In this document: positions 54,355-64,000 of the stretch, piece by piece
How the letters are laid out: every line of letters begins with the position of its first letter
Numbering within the stretch: the first letter of the stretch is position 1
DNA from: Nelumbo lutea
Lineage: Eukaryota > Streptophyta > Magnoliopsida > Proteales > Nelumbonaceae
Assembly (NCBI GenBank): GCA_022828595.1
Contig: JAKGHH010000004.1
Location: 22,576,372-22,640,371 of the forward strand
Length of the DNA stretch: 64,000 nt
Direction of reading: 5' to 3'
Notes under the pieces: generated by a model
What the model was told of the DNA's origin: nothing
What the model saw: the letters and a program-made list of their open reading frames with translations, nothing else
The model's database searches: none
Translations under genes and position numbers: made by a program

Positions 54355-54790
54355 AAAGATCATGACCCGGCATGAATCTGCCAAAACCCAAATGACCCAA
54401 ACCAACATGGTTAAAAGAATCAAAACCATAACCTCACCCTAAAACCAAATATACATAACCTTAATTCAACCCATATGATTGGGTCACAATAAAAAAAAGA
54501 AAGATGACGCCGACCGTGGGGCTCGAACCCACGACCACAAGGTTAAGAGCCTTGCACTCTACCGAGAGAGCTAGACGGGCATCATTGTATAACGACTTAC
54601 TCATAGTTAATCGAAAAATTTAACAAGCGATACTACTGTCAACATCAACAAGAATTTTAATGAGGGCAGACACGAAATGGGGCTCCTTTTTTGGGGTTTC
54701 CTACTTTTGAGATTGATTAAAATAATTTACCTACACTTTGGTCCTACATTGAGAGACAGATGTTCACGAACATTCCTGAGAAAAAAATGT
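54355..54790. repeat. tRNA-Lys-containing duplicated segment, copy 3
   Basis: It matches 50455-50880 on both sides of the tRNA, with scattered differences. Confidence 0.85.
54508..54580 (-). tRNA. tRNA-Lys (CTT) copy with damaged D arm, probable pseudogene
   Basis: The anticodon stem and loop (CAAGG CTCTTAA CCTTG) and the T arm are intact. The D loop reads TCTCGGTA instead of AGTCGGTA, so the near-universal A14 and G15 are lost and box A is damaged. The D stem has a G-T pair. The acceptor stem has a C-C mismatch (C4 against C69). Confidence 0.88.
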
Positions 54791-55940
54791 TATTAAATGT
54801 GGCTGCTAGTTAGGAATTAGGAGTTAATATACCCAGTAAAAGGGTATTTTGTTGCCGATGGCTTTGAAGTTTGAAACTTGCTTGTCTCAGGTTAAAACCT
54901 AAAACCTTATTGCTTGATCCGAAAAATACCAAAATACAGCTAAGTGGCATCAGCCGTTGTGTAGACCAAAACACAATATCTCGTCATTCTTCCATGAAAC
55001 CAAACACTACCTAAGTAAACTAACCTAATTACTCGTTAAAAACATAAAAGGCTGCATTTGGTTGCACGTTATAAAATGAAGAAGGAAAAATTAACCCATT
55101 AATTTCTTAAAAATCAATAATATATATTATGGTAATTGATTCTGGAAAACATTTTTCAAAAAGTAAGTATTAGTTGTAAGACAATGACATTTCTTCTCTG
55201 TTAGTCAAGGTTTTTCCTCTCTCCATGCATTCATTCATGTCTTGTATCTCCTACATTTTTCAACCACTCAGGTTTAGTTTGTAAGTTAAGCAAGAGACCA
55301 TCAAGAAAATTGGGACTATGATTTGTTTTGCTATCTATCGATTACTAATTTTCAGAAGGCAGCCACACAAAATAAGTATAGTTAGGAATTTGGGCATGCA
55401 ATCAGATAGAACACGGAGAGCCCGGCATTGTTTTAAAAAACGATCCGGAATCGAAACCATTTCGGGCATTAGTTTTTGAGTCAGCCATTCGATTGTTTGG
55501 TTTGAATGAATGATTTATTCCAATTTAAAAAAAAAAAAAGCAAAAACCATTATATGGGTTGAATGGATCAAAAGCTTGATCACTCGGGCCAATGGATTCC
55601 TGACAAAATCAACAGTTTTTTATCAAAAGACAGGCTAAGGGTGAAACTGAACTGATTGGCTGGATGATTCTTTGGCCGAACGGTCCGACCCTCCGGGTTA
55701 ATGATAGTTGGAAATGGAAAACACAGGAGCCCGGGCCACTAGTACTAGTACTAGTTAACTTATAGTAAGTTTTATCAATGCTACAAATTAAAAAAAGATT
55801 ACCATCATTGATTGTAATGAAAGTGAGCAGGTTAATTAGAGGGCCATGGATCAAAGGAAGCTAACCTACTTTTCCCATCAACAACCTCATTCTTCAAATG
55901 AGTAGCAGGGACGTCCACTTCACATGAAGATTACATCTCC
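54791..55940. other. Unassigned intergenic sequence upstream of the AGP gene
   Basis: A diverged block near 55430-55740 (CATTGTTTTAAAAAACGATC, GGTCCGACCCTCCGGG) resembles the GAACCGG-type block near 32240-32770. No coding content was recognised. Confidence 0.4.
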
Positions 55941-55994
55941 CCCTCATTCACCAAATATTTTTAATTCCAATTACCATTCTTTCTTCCTTTATTG

Positions 55995-56002
55995 TATATA
56001 AA
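55995..56002 (+). promoter_or_regulatory. TATA box of the AGP gene
   Basis: TATATAAA lies 43 bp before the ATG, which leaves a short leader of roughly 10-15 nt. It is the only good TATA box near this gene. Confidence 0.75.
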
Positions 56003-56037
56003 CACCATTGCTTCCATCAACTGCCATCGCAGAGGAA

Positions 56038-56685
56038 ATGGCTTCCTGGTGGTTGGCTTGCACTTTGGCCTGCCTTTGTATTCAGATAGGCATATCTCAT
56101 GCCCAAGCACCCGCAACCGCACCTTCTAGCCCTGTCACTGCGGCGGTGCCTGCAACCACAACTACTCCTATATCTTCACCATCTCCTAGACCACCACCGG
56201 CGGCTTCAAGCCCAAGTGTTTCACCCCAAGTTTCACCACCCACACAGACCCCACCGCCACCGGTTGCTGCTCCTCCGAAACCACCAGCCCCAGCTTCACC
56301 TCCAGCTATAGCACCCGCTCTACCTCCACCACCACAGGTCACGCCTCCACCAGCACCGACTTCACCTCCACCTGTACCTCCACCAACAAAGCCACCAGCG
56401 CCAGCACCAGCTAAGAAAGCACCACTACCGGCACCGGTGCCCTCACCGACAAAACAGCCACCAGCACCAGCACCAGTTAAGGAGTCACCTGCGCCAGCAC
56501 CAGCACCAGTACTGGTTCCTTCACCTGCACCTGCTCCCACAAAGCACAAGAGGCACAAGCACAAGCACAAGAAGCATCATCATGCACCAGCGCCAGCACC
56601 AACTGTACCAAGTCCCCCAGCACCACCTGCCACTCCGGATCCTGATGATCAAACGGCATTGGCACCGGCACCTGATTCCAACCTG
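56038..56685 (+). CDS. AGP exon 1 (signal peptide, Pro-rich body, Lys-rich patch)
   Basis: 216 codons ending APDSNL at donor GTAATT. Reading on into the intron would add a non-AGP tail (VINIIN) before a stop at about 56727. Confidence 0.92.
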
Positions 56686-56979
56686 GTAATTAATATCATT
56701 AACCTGCCTTCTCTTTTCCTATTCTAATTAAGTGACTGTCATTAATGTTTTCATAATCTTTTGAGGGGCATTATTCACCATTAATTTCATCACATTTTTC
56801 TTCGTGTCTGAGTTACAACTGCACCCAAATCGGACTTTTTTCAAAGGCTTGTGAATGACCGCCGATTCATTTTATTTCAATTGCAGAATGGAGGTATCGG
56901 AACCTTTGAGCACGGAGGACTACTTGGGTGGGTGAGGATTGGCATAGCTGTTCTTGCTCCCCTGGCAATTATGGGCTAG
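56038..56979 (+). CDS. Lysine-rich classical arabinogalactan protein (AGP17/18/19 type), two exons
   Basis: Exons 56038-56685 and 56887-56979 (GTAATT donor, TTGCAG acceptor, phase 0) encode 246 residues. Residues 1-22 are a signal peptide (MASWWLACTLACLCIQIGIS, then HA) and the mature chain starts near Q23. The body to about 215 is dominated by Pro, Ala, Ser and Thr, with AP, SP, TP and APAP repeats. These are the sites of Pro hydroxylation and arabinogalactan attachment in this family. A Lys/His-rich patch, KHKRHKHKHKKHHH, covers residues 169-182. Exon 2 gives a GPI-anchor signal: a small-residue region after NGG, then the hydrophobic IGIAVLAPLAIMG. The product should be a GPI-anchored plasma-membrane/cell-wall proteoglycan. 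Members of this subfamily act in signalling, growth and female gametogenesis (family knowledge). The in-frame codon at 56008 is TTG, so 56038 is the start. Confidence 0.93.
56887..56979 (+). CDS. AGP exon 2 (GPI-anchor signal)
   Basis: 30 codons plus TAG, beginning NGGIGTFEHGGLLGWVRIGI and ending APLAIMG. Without this exon the protein would lack its membrane anchor signal. Confidence 0.9.
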   Translation, partial: NGGIGTFEHGGLLGWVRIGIAVLAPLAIMG

Positions 56980-57540
56980 ATTGCTTTATTTATTTATTTA
57001 TTTATTTTTTTGTTGAAATCCTTTTCGATAAGATTCTTTCATTTACTGAGCAGAGATGCATATTTAAGTTGTGCGGATTTATGGTTTTGAGACCTTTGTT
57101 GAGTTTGTAAACTTTCTCCACTACAACACCATGAATTTTGAGCTCTACTTCTAGCTTACCCACAAAAGAGAATTGAAAAAGGGTCCCTCTACAGAGAAGA
57201 ATAAAACAAAATATTAATCATCTAGTCATATCAAGGGAGAAGAAGAGAATAGAAGACCCAGTATATCCTACATGCAGCGTTAGCCATGAGGATTTGTATA
57301 ATATATGATTCTCATGTCATTGTTGATTTTTGATCTATGTATTGCTTGATGTGTGCTTTCATTGAGTTAGTCTTGGTACTGGTCTCACAATATACAATTA
57401 CAGTTTAACCACCAATTACCATTCATCTATGAATGCAAAGACATTGTGTAACAATGCAGCATATGGGATATGGAGGGCAACAAAAACAATTAATTTTAAA
57501 AACCTGATGAGATCAAAAGGCTTCCCGATCTAAAAATGTA
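56980..57540. other. AGP 3' UTR and downstream
   Basis: It begins with a (TTTA)n tract (about 56984-57010). No unambiguous poly(A) signal can be chosen. No other feature is seen. Confidence 0.45.
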
Positions 57541-57544
57541 AACA

Positions 57545-57855
57545 ATTAAAGCCTGTTTGGTTCATAGGCATGGGGTCTGGAATCGGAATCAGAATGGCCC
57601 ATTCTGATTTCAACTGTTTGGTTAAGCGGAATCGAAATCCCAGTTTAATTCATGGTGGAATGGCAGTCCTCTTCCTCCTCACTTGAAAATGAAATCCCAT
57701 CTGATCCAGCTGATTCTAATTCCCATTCTGCAGATTTCTGTATGAACCAAACAAACTATGAAAATACATCATTTCAATACCTATTGCAGAGGGACTTCGA
57801 TTTCGATTTCGACTCCAGTAATTCTGGCTGTGACCCAGATGGACCCTTAGTTTGA
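57545..57855. mobile_element. MITE-like block of the GAATCGGAATC family
   Basis: It starts AGCCTGTTTGGTTCATAGGC and ends GACCCAGATGGACCCTTA. It shares GGAATCGGAATCAGAATGG-type words with 20068-20345. The inverted ends match weakly, so borders are tentative. Confidence 0.45.
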
Positions 57856-59519
57856 TGTTGTAAAGGTTTCAATTCTGAAGAGTATTAATCCACGCTACTG
57901 GCATTGCCATGCTCCAGTGCATATTACGACAAAGAAATGAAAAAATATAGCTGATAAATTTGCTACTATTGAAATCCAGAGGGATTTCGATTGTGCTATT
58001 ATAACCACCACTGCTGAACGGTGATGCTACATATTTTACTTGATCAGCACTCAAAGTTTTTGCTTATATCTTCTCGCAAGTCATACTCAACAAGCCCAAG
58101 ATTGTCAACTAATTTGTGACGCTGGACAGATAAAATTGATATAATATAATTGTGACCAAAAGCATCCTGATGTGACCTTACAACTGACGTGGGTTAATAA
58201 ATATAATCAACAAAAATTCTTTAAGAAAGAAAATGTACCACATAAAAGTAGGTTGTGCATGCAATACCTAAACCTACAATTTGTTAATGGGCCAAACTTC
58301 TATTCACCTGATGAGCTCAACCTTCACCAAGGTGGGCCAGCTGCAGTCTGATTCGGTTTGGAGGGGAGTAAAGGAAAGAAGGGGGAGAAACAGCTAAGAT
58401 TTGGGGGATTTGAGTTGGCTGCTGCTTGGCTGGGCAAAAAGTTTGTTTACTTTCTTTCCCTTTTACTCAACCCAGCCATCTTCTAAATAAGACATGGTCA
58501 ATGGAGAGATTGCATCATTTTAGTAGGAATTCAGCAAAGCAATGGGTACCACCTATATGTAATCGGCAGATCCAATATATAAGCATTTATTAATTTCATG
58601 AACCACCTCCGAAACTACTTTTTCCACACCAAGATGGTGAGTAGTAGTAGTGATCCAAAGCTTTCTAACAAAAATGACATGGTATCTGCTCTAATTGATT
58701 AGCCTCCAGATTGCTTACTAATAAATGTGTTTCTTCTATCAACACAATTTCATGTCTTGCTTCCCAAGAAAACCTTCTCACGTTTGTATCAGAAAAAAAA
58801 AAAAACTGAAAAAATAGAACATTTCTTTAATTAGTTCTTCCAAAAAATAGAATCCTAATTCTATATCTGGTCATATCTATTTTCTCTATATATAAAGCAA
58901 GGTTGTCCATGTCACCATGCCTTTCCTTGCTTCAAACCCCTTCCTAATTTTCTGTTTTTATTTTATTTTACTTTAATTTTTTAATTCTATATAATTACCC
59001 ATTAAATCAACAAAGAAAGGGTGAATTACAGATAGGTACCCTATACTTTTGGGGGAGTAATAGAAAGGTACTTGAACTTTCAATTGCAACACTTGAGTAT
59101 CCTAAACTCTCAAAAATAGACACTTGGGTCCATTTCCGTTAAGTCACGTTTCTGTATAAAATAAAATTACTGAAATGTCCATATATTTTTTAAATTATTA
59201 AACTGAAAAAATTTAAAATGACCAAAACAACACCGATTAAAATCATTTCACCGGTAAGGGTAATAAATCATCGACAAAGTAAATTTGTCACCAGAACTAC
59301 CCAACTGTGATTGTGACAGTTAAACATTAAACATGTGTATAGTTTTCTTCTCTCTCTTAAAGTCCAAGGATCCAAGACTTGCTGTCAGCGCCATCCAGCT
59401 CCGCACCTTCTCCATCTCCAAAAGCTAGGGGTGGCCACAAGCCAAGCCTTTCATGAGCTATTCGAGCTTGGCTCGTTAAAAGCTCGGCTCGATAGGGGGA
59501 GGGTGTGTGCCTTTGAAAG

Positions 59520-59559
<40 letters not shown>

Positions 59560-59590
59560 GGTTTCAACCTCCAATGAAAGAAACTGATCT
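57856..59590. other. Unassigned intergenic sequence
   Basis: No coding or RNA signal. It contains a one-ended copy of the TAGGGGTGGCCACAAGC MITE family at about 59427-59500 and a (GA)n tract at 59524-59559. Confidence 0.45.
59524..59559. repeat. (GA)n microsatellite
   Basis: Uninterrupted GA repeat of about 36 bp. Confidence 0.92.
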
Positions 59591-59598
59591 CTCCTCAC

Positions 59599-60061
59599 TT
59601 AAGGGTGCAAATGGATCAACCCGATCCTATCTGAGATCCGATTCTATTTGGTTAAATTCGGATCACCCTTCTATTCGATCCGAAACATATTATATATTTA
59701 TAAATATAAATATATAATATATATGTTATTTATTTATTTATTTATAATTATATATTTTTTGTATTATATTTTTATAAATTTGTTATATTATTTATTTATT
59801 TTTATAAAAATATGTATATATATATGAGAAAATAATTAAGAAATGCTTGTATTTTTGGTTTTACTTTATATAAATTAGTATATTTTATTTTTTAATAATT
59901 TATTAAATTTTAAAGAATACAAATCAGATTGGAAAAGATCCGAAGATCTGACTTATCGATAGGATTTGAATTCAAATCGAGTCCTATAAGATCCGATCAG
60001 ATCGGATCTGACATGAATGTCAAATCGGATTTGAATATGATCCGATCGGTTTGCATCCCTA
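59599..60061. mobile_element. hAT-type MITE, 463 bp, TSD CTCCTSAC
   Basis: The left end TTAAGGGTGCAAATGGAT and the right end (reverse complement TAGGGATGCAAACCGATC) are inverted repeats. The flanking 8-mers CTCCTCAC and CTCCTGAC differ by one base. The interior has GATCCGAT-rich arms and a TATA-rich centre. Confidence 0.78.
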
Positions 60062-60069
60062 CTCCTGAC

Positions 60070-60681
60070 CTCACTCTCACCATCTCTGATTGGAGATGAA
60101 ATTTCTTGAGAGGAGTTTGGGTTGTTTGTATAGAGAGATAGGAGAGCATAGGGTAGCCCTTCAACTAAGCTTGTGTTTCCATCTTACTTGCTTCCTAAAT
60201 TTGGGGCAAGACCCAAGAATCCTCATTTAACCACAATACTGAGAGTGCAATCTTGGGTTACATTGACGCATACACTGTGTACACTGTTATGTGAGTTAAT
60301 TTTGGTTGTTTGTCCTAATAGTAATAGCTTATACTATTGAGAGCGTTTTTAGGTTGGACATGTTCATAAATTCATGCCCATATCTATAATTATGGTTAAA
60401 AAGAAATAGGGAGCAATTACTATTTTACCTCACTCTATGTAACGTGACATTCCCAATAATGTTTTTAACAGCAGATGCTGATGGCCCCTAACAGCCAAAG
60501 TTTTTTCTATTTCTCTAAAACTAGCCACGTGTCACTTGTTCTCAAATGAAGCCTCTCAAAGGAAAGCTGTCTTACATGTGAAAAATTCTATTTGGAAAGA
60601 TCAAATTCTTCAGAAAAAGGTAGAGGAATCAGTTAATATTGATTTCTCAATAATCGGCACCGAATCCACATCAACAATTTA
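60070..60681. other. Unassigned intergenic sequence
   Basis: I see no coding, RNA or repeat signal in this stretch. Confidence 0.4.
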
Positions 60682-61085
60682 GGAGATGTTTGGAACCGTA
60701 GCCGTTTTTCAAAAAAATGGTGCCACGTCAGATCCACATAGGCATTTCAACAAACACTCATTTATCTCGTTATTTGGTTCAACCGATTATTAAAAAATCG
60801 GGCATGCCTCGAAAATTGGGACCCCACCGATTTGGCATTTCACACATCGGTGAACCGTTTCCCCCAACGGTTGACTGATGTGTATCCTATGTGGTGTTTA
60901 CTTGTCAGCACATACATGAAAAACGGTGATGAAATTCACCTTACCAAACAACATAGTGTTGCTCAATACCTACGTGGCAGAAGCGTTTTTTTTTTTTTTT
61001 TTTTTGTGAAAAATGGGTCTTGGAAGCATGGGCATTTTTTCTTGAAAATCGGTCCCAAAAAGTGCCTACGCTTCCAAACACCATA
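60682..61085. mobile_element. PIF/Harbinger-like MITE, 404 bp, TSD TTA
   Basis: The left end is GGAGATGTTTGGAACCGTAG and the right end as reverse complement is TATGGTGTTTGGAAGCGTAG. TTA lies at 60679-60681 and 61086-61088. GGTGAACCGTTTCCCC and ACCGATTT words repeat inside. Confidence 0.72.
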
Positions 61086-61252
61086 TTAGAAATCAATGGT
61101 TTTTCTTCTATTTGGTTGGCCGATTAAACATATTTCTAGGAAATCAATAGAAAATTGATCCTTGAAATTGGACTTGATCGAGGAATCACCACTTTCGGTG
61201 ATTTTCCGATTTTCTTCTGATTCCAATTTTTTAGAATAATATGACATCATAC

Positions 61253-61912
61253 TGTTGGGAATAATCCCAATAAATTTTCCTTGTGAAAAATCATAGAGAT
61301 TTTCTCTCTCAAATACTAAGCATGCAATAATAATAATACAAATAACAAAAAAATAGAGCAAGCAACAGTAGACACCAACTTTTTATGTGGAAAACTCCTC
61401 AATGCGAGGGTAAAAACCATGGGACAGAAGTCCAAAACATCCACTATCAGCAATAATAATGGGGTACAATGTTTTCTTGTCTATTTACAACTAGATGATG
61501 AACCTCAAGAAAACTCTTGGATACCAATAACAAAAATCATCATTAAACTGGACAACAAACAAGAAATTTCTCACCAAAGGTGGAACCGGAACAATGGAAG
61601 CGAGAGGAGATGCTAAAAATGGATTTGTCTTCTTCTTCGTTTCAACCCTTGTAACTCTTCTTCTTCTTCCAAAAAACCTTCTTCTCTAAACCCTTGTTCT
61701 ATTCTCTGATATTTCCTAGAGAGCTATTTTTGGAGTTGAGAGAGTAGAGAGTGAAGAGAGGTCTCTCCAATTCGTTGGTTAGCCAATGATGTGTTGGCTT
61801 GCATTGCAAGCTAATGCAAAAAGTCCATTGACTTTTCAATACCTTCTTTTTTGTCTTTTCTTTCTCATGTCTTTATTAGTGGGTCCCACCTCATAAGGAG
61901 GGAATCCCAACA
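61253..61912 (-). repeat. 3' LTR of right-edge Copia, 660 bp
   Basis: It begins and ends with the short inverted repeat TGTTGGGA...TCCCAACA. The polypurine tract (GTCGGGAGGGGGAGAT on the minus strand, 61913-61928) is directly adjacent. Confidence 0.87.
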
Positions 61913-62081
61913 ATCTCCCCCTCCCGACTTATGAGGAGGGCTGTACCATGCCCAAACCTGCAATGCTTCTATAGTATTCAAACTTTTCTTTCGATAAGGC
62001 CTTGGTCATCATGTTTGACCCATTCCTATCAGTGTGAATTTTTTCAAGTTGCACTTCCCTTTCTTCAAGAAAATTCCGAAT

Positions 62082-63991
62082 CTAGTGATACCTCACATCA
62101 ATGTGTTTGGACTTAGAATGAGAGATTGGATTCTTAAACAAGTGAATATCGCTCTGGCTATCACAAAGAAGTGTAAATCTTTCTTCCATCAAACCAAGTT
62201 CATTTAAGAACCTCTTCATCCACAATATCTCTTTGCAAGCCTTTGTGACAACTATGTATTCAGCCTTTGTAGTTGACAAAGCTACACATTTTTGCAACTT
62301 TGATTGCCATGACACTGCTCCCCCAGCAAAAGTGAACAAGAAACATGATGTAGACTTTCTAGAGTCAATGTCACCTACTATATCAGCATTTGTAAACCCT
62401 TCAAGTATAGGTTTACCACCACCAAAACACGAACATATCTTGGATGTGCCTTTCAAACACTTGAGGATCAATTTCACTACAAGCCAATTCTCTTTGCCTA
62501 GATTGATAAAAAATCTATTAACCACACCAATTGCATGTGTTATGTCCGACCTAATACAAACCATAGCATAGATAAGACTTCCTATGGTAGAGGCATAGGG
62601 AATGTTCTTCATTTTTTCAATTTCTTTCTCATTCTTTGAGCTTTGATCACTAGACAATCTGAAATGATTTGCCAATGGAGTATTAACTGGTTTTGCTTTG
62701 TCCATGCAAAATCTCTCAATGACCTTTTCTTTGTAGCTATTCTTGTGACAACCATAATCCCTTGGATTTTCCTATCACGTGAGATTTTCATACCCAAGAT
62801 TTGTTGGGCTGGACCTAAGTCCTTCATGGAGAAATACTTGCTTAACTACTTTAATTTGTCAATTTTTGTCTTATCTTGCCCAACAATCAACTTGTCATCA
62901 ACATTTAGCAAAATAATGATAAAATCATCATTAGAAAAATACTTAGTGAAAACACAGTGATTTGAAGTTGTTTTACCATACCCATGCTCTGTCATAAAAG
63001 ATTCAAACTTTTGGTACCATTGCCTTGGAGCTTGTTTCAAACTATACAAGCTCTTCCTCAGCTTGCAAATCATATGTTCTTTCCCTTTGACTTCAAATCC
63101 TTCTAGTTGTTTCATGTAGATGTCTTCTTCCAAGTCACCATGGAGCTGTTTTGGCATTTAATTGTTCAACTTCCAAATCCATACTTACAGCCAAGGTCAA
63201 TGTAATACGTATTGATGACATTTTTACAACTATGGAGAAAATTTCATCAAAATTGATGCCATTTTTCTGTCCAAATCCCTTCACAACCAATCTTGCCTTG
63301 TACCTTGGTTGCGAGCTCTTATCTTCGTGCTTCAACTTATATACCCATTTGTTCTTGAGTGCCTTTTTACCCTTGGGTAGTTCCACCAAATCATAGGTAT
63401 GACTCTTATGCAAAGAGTCAATCTCCTCTTACATAGCTTTGAACCATTCTTTCTTGTGCTCACTTTCTTGAGCCTTATGATAGCTTTTGGGTTCACCTAC
63501 ATCTAAAAGCATTATGTACTCATTTGGTGGATATTTTCTTGATGGTTGACATTCCCTAGTTGATCTTCTTAATTCAATTGGTGGCTCTTGAGAGGGATGC
63601 TCCCCCTGTTCATCATCACTATTGACATCTTCATTGGGAACATTCTCATTATTTTTTGAATTCACATCTTCTTGTTGCACATCTCCCCCATCATTTCTGT
63701 GCACCAAGGGAGGAGACATTGGATCCAAGTCTACAAGTTCACCATCATTTGCATGAGGCTTCTCAACTTTTTCAAAGTCTTCAATTGTTTGGTCTTCAAG
63801 AAAGACCACATCTCTATTTCTGATGATATTCTTTCCGACTGAACCCCATAGCCTGTAGCCAAACTTTTCATCTGCATATCCCAAGAAAACATACTACTTG
63901 GTTTTGTTATCAAGCTTAGACCGCTCATCCTTGGGTATATGCACAAAGGCCCTGTAGCCAAACTTTTCATCTGCATATCCCAAGAAAACAT
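62082..63991 (-). pseudogene. Copia pol (integrase end, RT, RNase H), broken
   Basis: Minus strand, N to C: integrase C-terminal part 63991-63429 (FGYRLWGSVGKNIIRNRDVV, then RRSTRECQPSRKYPPNEYI). RT pieces are 63413-63135 (KNKWVYKLKHEDKSSQPRYK, then KGFGQKNGINFDEIFS), 63157-62846 (LYSLKQAPRQWYQKFESFMT, then LNVDDKLIV in place of the usual YVDDML) and 62827-62609. RNase H is 62705-62082 (GFTNADIVGDIDSRKSTSC, TTKAEYIVVTKA, KSKHIDVRYH). Frame changes separate the pieces and the RT active-site tyrosine is lost. It is inactive. Confidence 0.85.
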
Positions 63992-64000
63992 ACTACTTGG
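63852..64000. repeat. 99-bp tandem duplication in the Copia integrase end
   Basis: CCTGTAGCCAAACTTTTCAT begins at 63852 and at 63951, and about 50 bp of the second copy is in the window. The 99-bp offset keeps the frame (33 codons). Confidence 0.88.

Larger units (their letters stand above)
61253..64000 (-). mobile_element. Copia (Ty1) retrotransposon, 3' half, running off the right edge
   Basis: The 3' LTR lies on the left (61253-61912), followed by a purine-rich tract and pol read on the minus strand: RNase H, RT, then the integrase end. It is a different family from the element at 13970, with Tnt1-like RNase H and RT. The 5' half is outside the window. Confidence 0.88.

Noticed and set aside
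56008..56037. Upstream extension of the AGP protein
   Set aside because: The first codon is TTG. The ATG at 56038 begins a typical signal peptide and fits the TATA-box distance.
56097..56570. 157-codon Gly-rich frame antisense to the AGP exon
   Set aside because: It is the complement of Pro/Ala codons of the AGP gene, hence a shadow frame.

Overview
The window is nuclear DNA of a flowering plant, most likely a eudicot. Three things show this: the exons of a plant TOUGH/GPATCH1 gene, a lysine-rich arabinogalactan-protein gene, and plant-type LINE, Copia, hAT, PIF/Harbinger, Mutator and tRNA-derived SINE elements. The species cannot be fixed from sequence alone. Very long, transposon-filled introns are seen in Proteales such as lotus, but that is only a guess.

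The left half (1 to about 31.6 kb) is one host gene on the minus strand. Seven coding exons of a TOUGH (TGH) homologue run from an ATG at 31592 to a donor site at 2375, and the gene continues beyond the left edge. The exons give 237 in-frame residues with consistent splice phases. Introns 3 (9,015 bp) and 6 (18,969 bp) are inflated by nested retroelements: LINEs on both strands, a 5.7-kb Copia element sitting inside a LINE coding frame, a gag-only Copia derivative, a decayed plant-mobile-domain gene, a SINE and several MITEs.

The middle (about 32 to 55 kb) has no intact protein-coding host gene that I can recognise. It holds a 3.67-kb PIF/Harbinger-like element carrying an F-box fragment and a 4 x 159-bp in-frame tandem array. 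It also holds a decayed hAT transposase beside a roughly 206-210-bp repeat array, several hAT MITEs with 8-bp target duplications, a diverged tandem segmental duplication, and a 1.47-kb Mutator-type element with 9-bp target duplication enclosing a gene-like fragment. Three related tRNA-Lys loci lie here: one looks intact, one has acquired a CAT anticodon, and one has lost conserved D-arm bases.

The right part (55 to 64 kb) contains a two-exon classical AGP gene (56038-56979, plus strand) with TATA box, signal peptide, Pro-rich AGP body, Lys/His-rich patch and GPI-anchor signal. MITEs follow, then the 3' LTR and decayed pol of another Copia element that runs off the right edge.

The two host genes are functionally unrelated: TGH acts in nuclear RNA/microRNA processing, the AGP at the cell surface. 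Most of the window's length is transposon history, much of it datable by nesting and target-site duplications.
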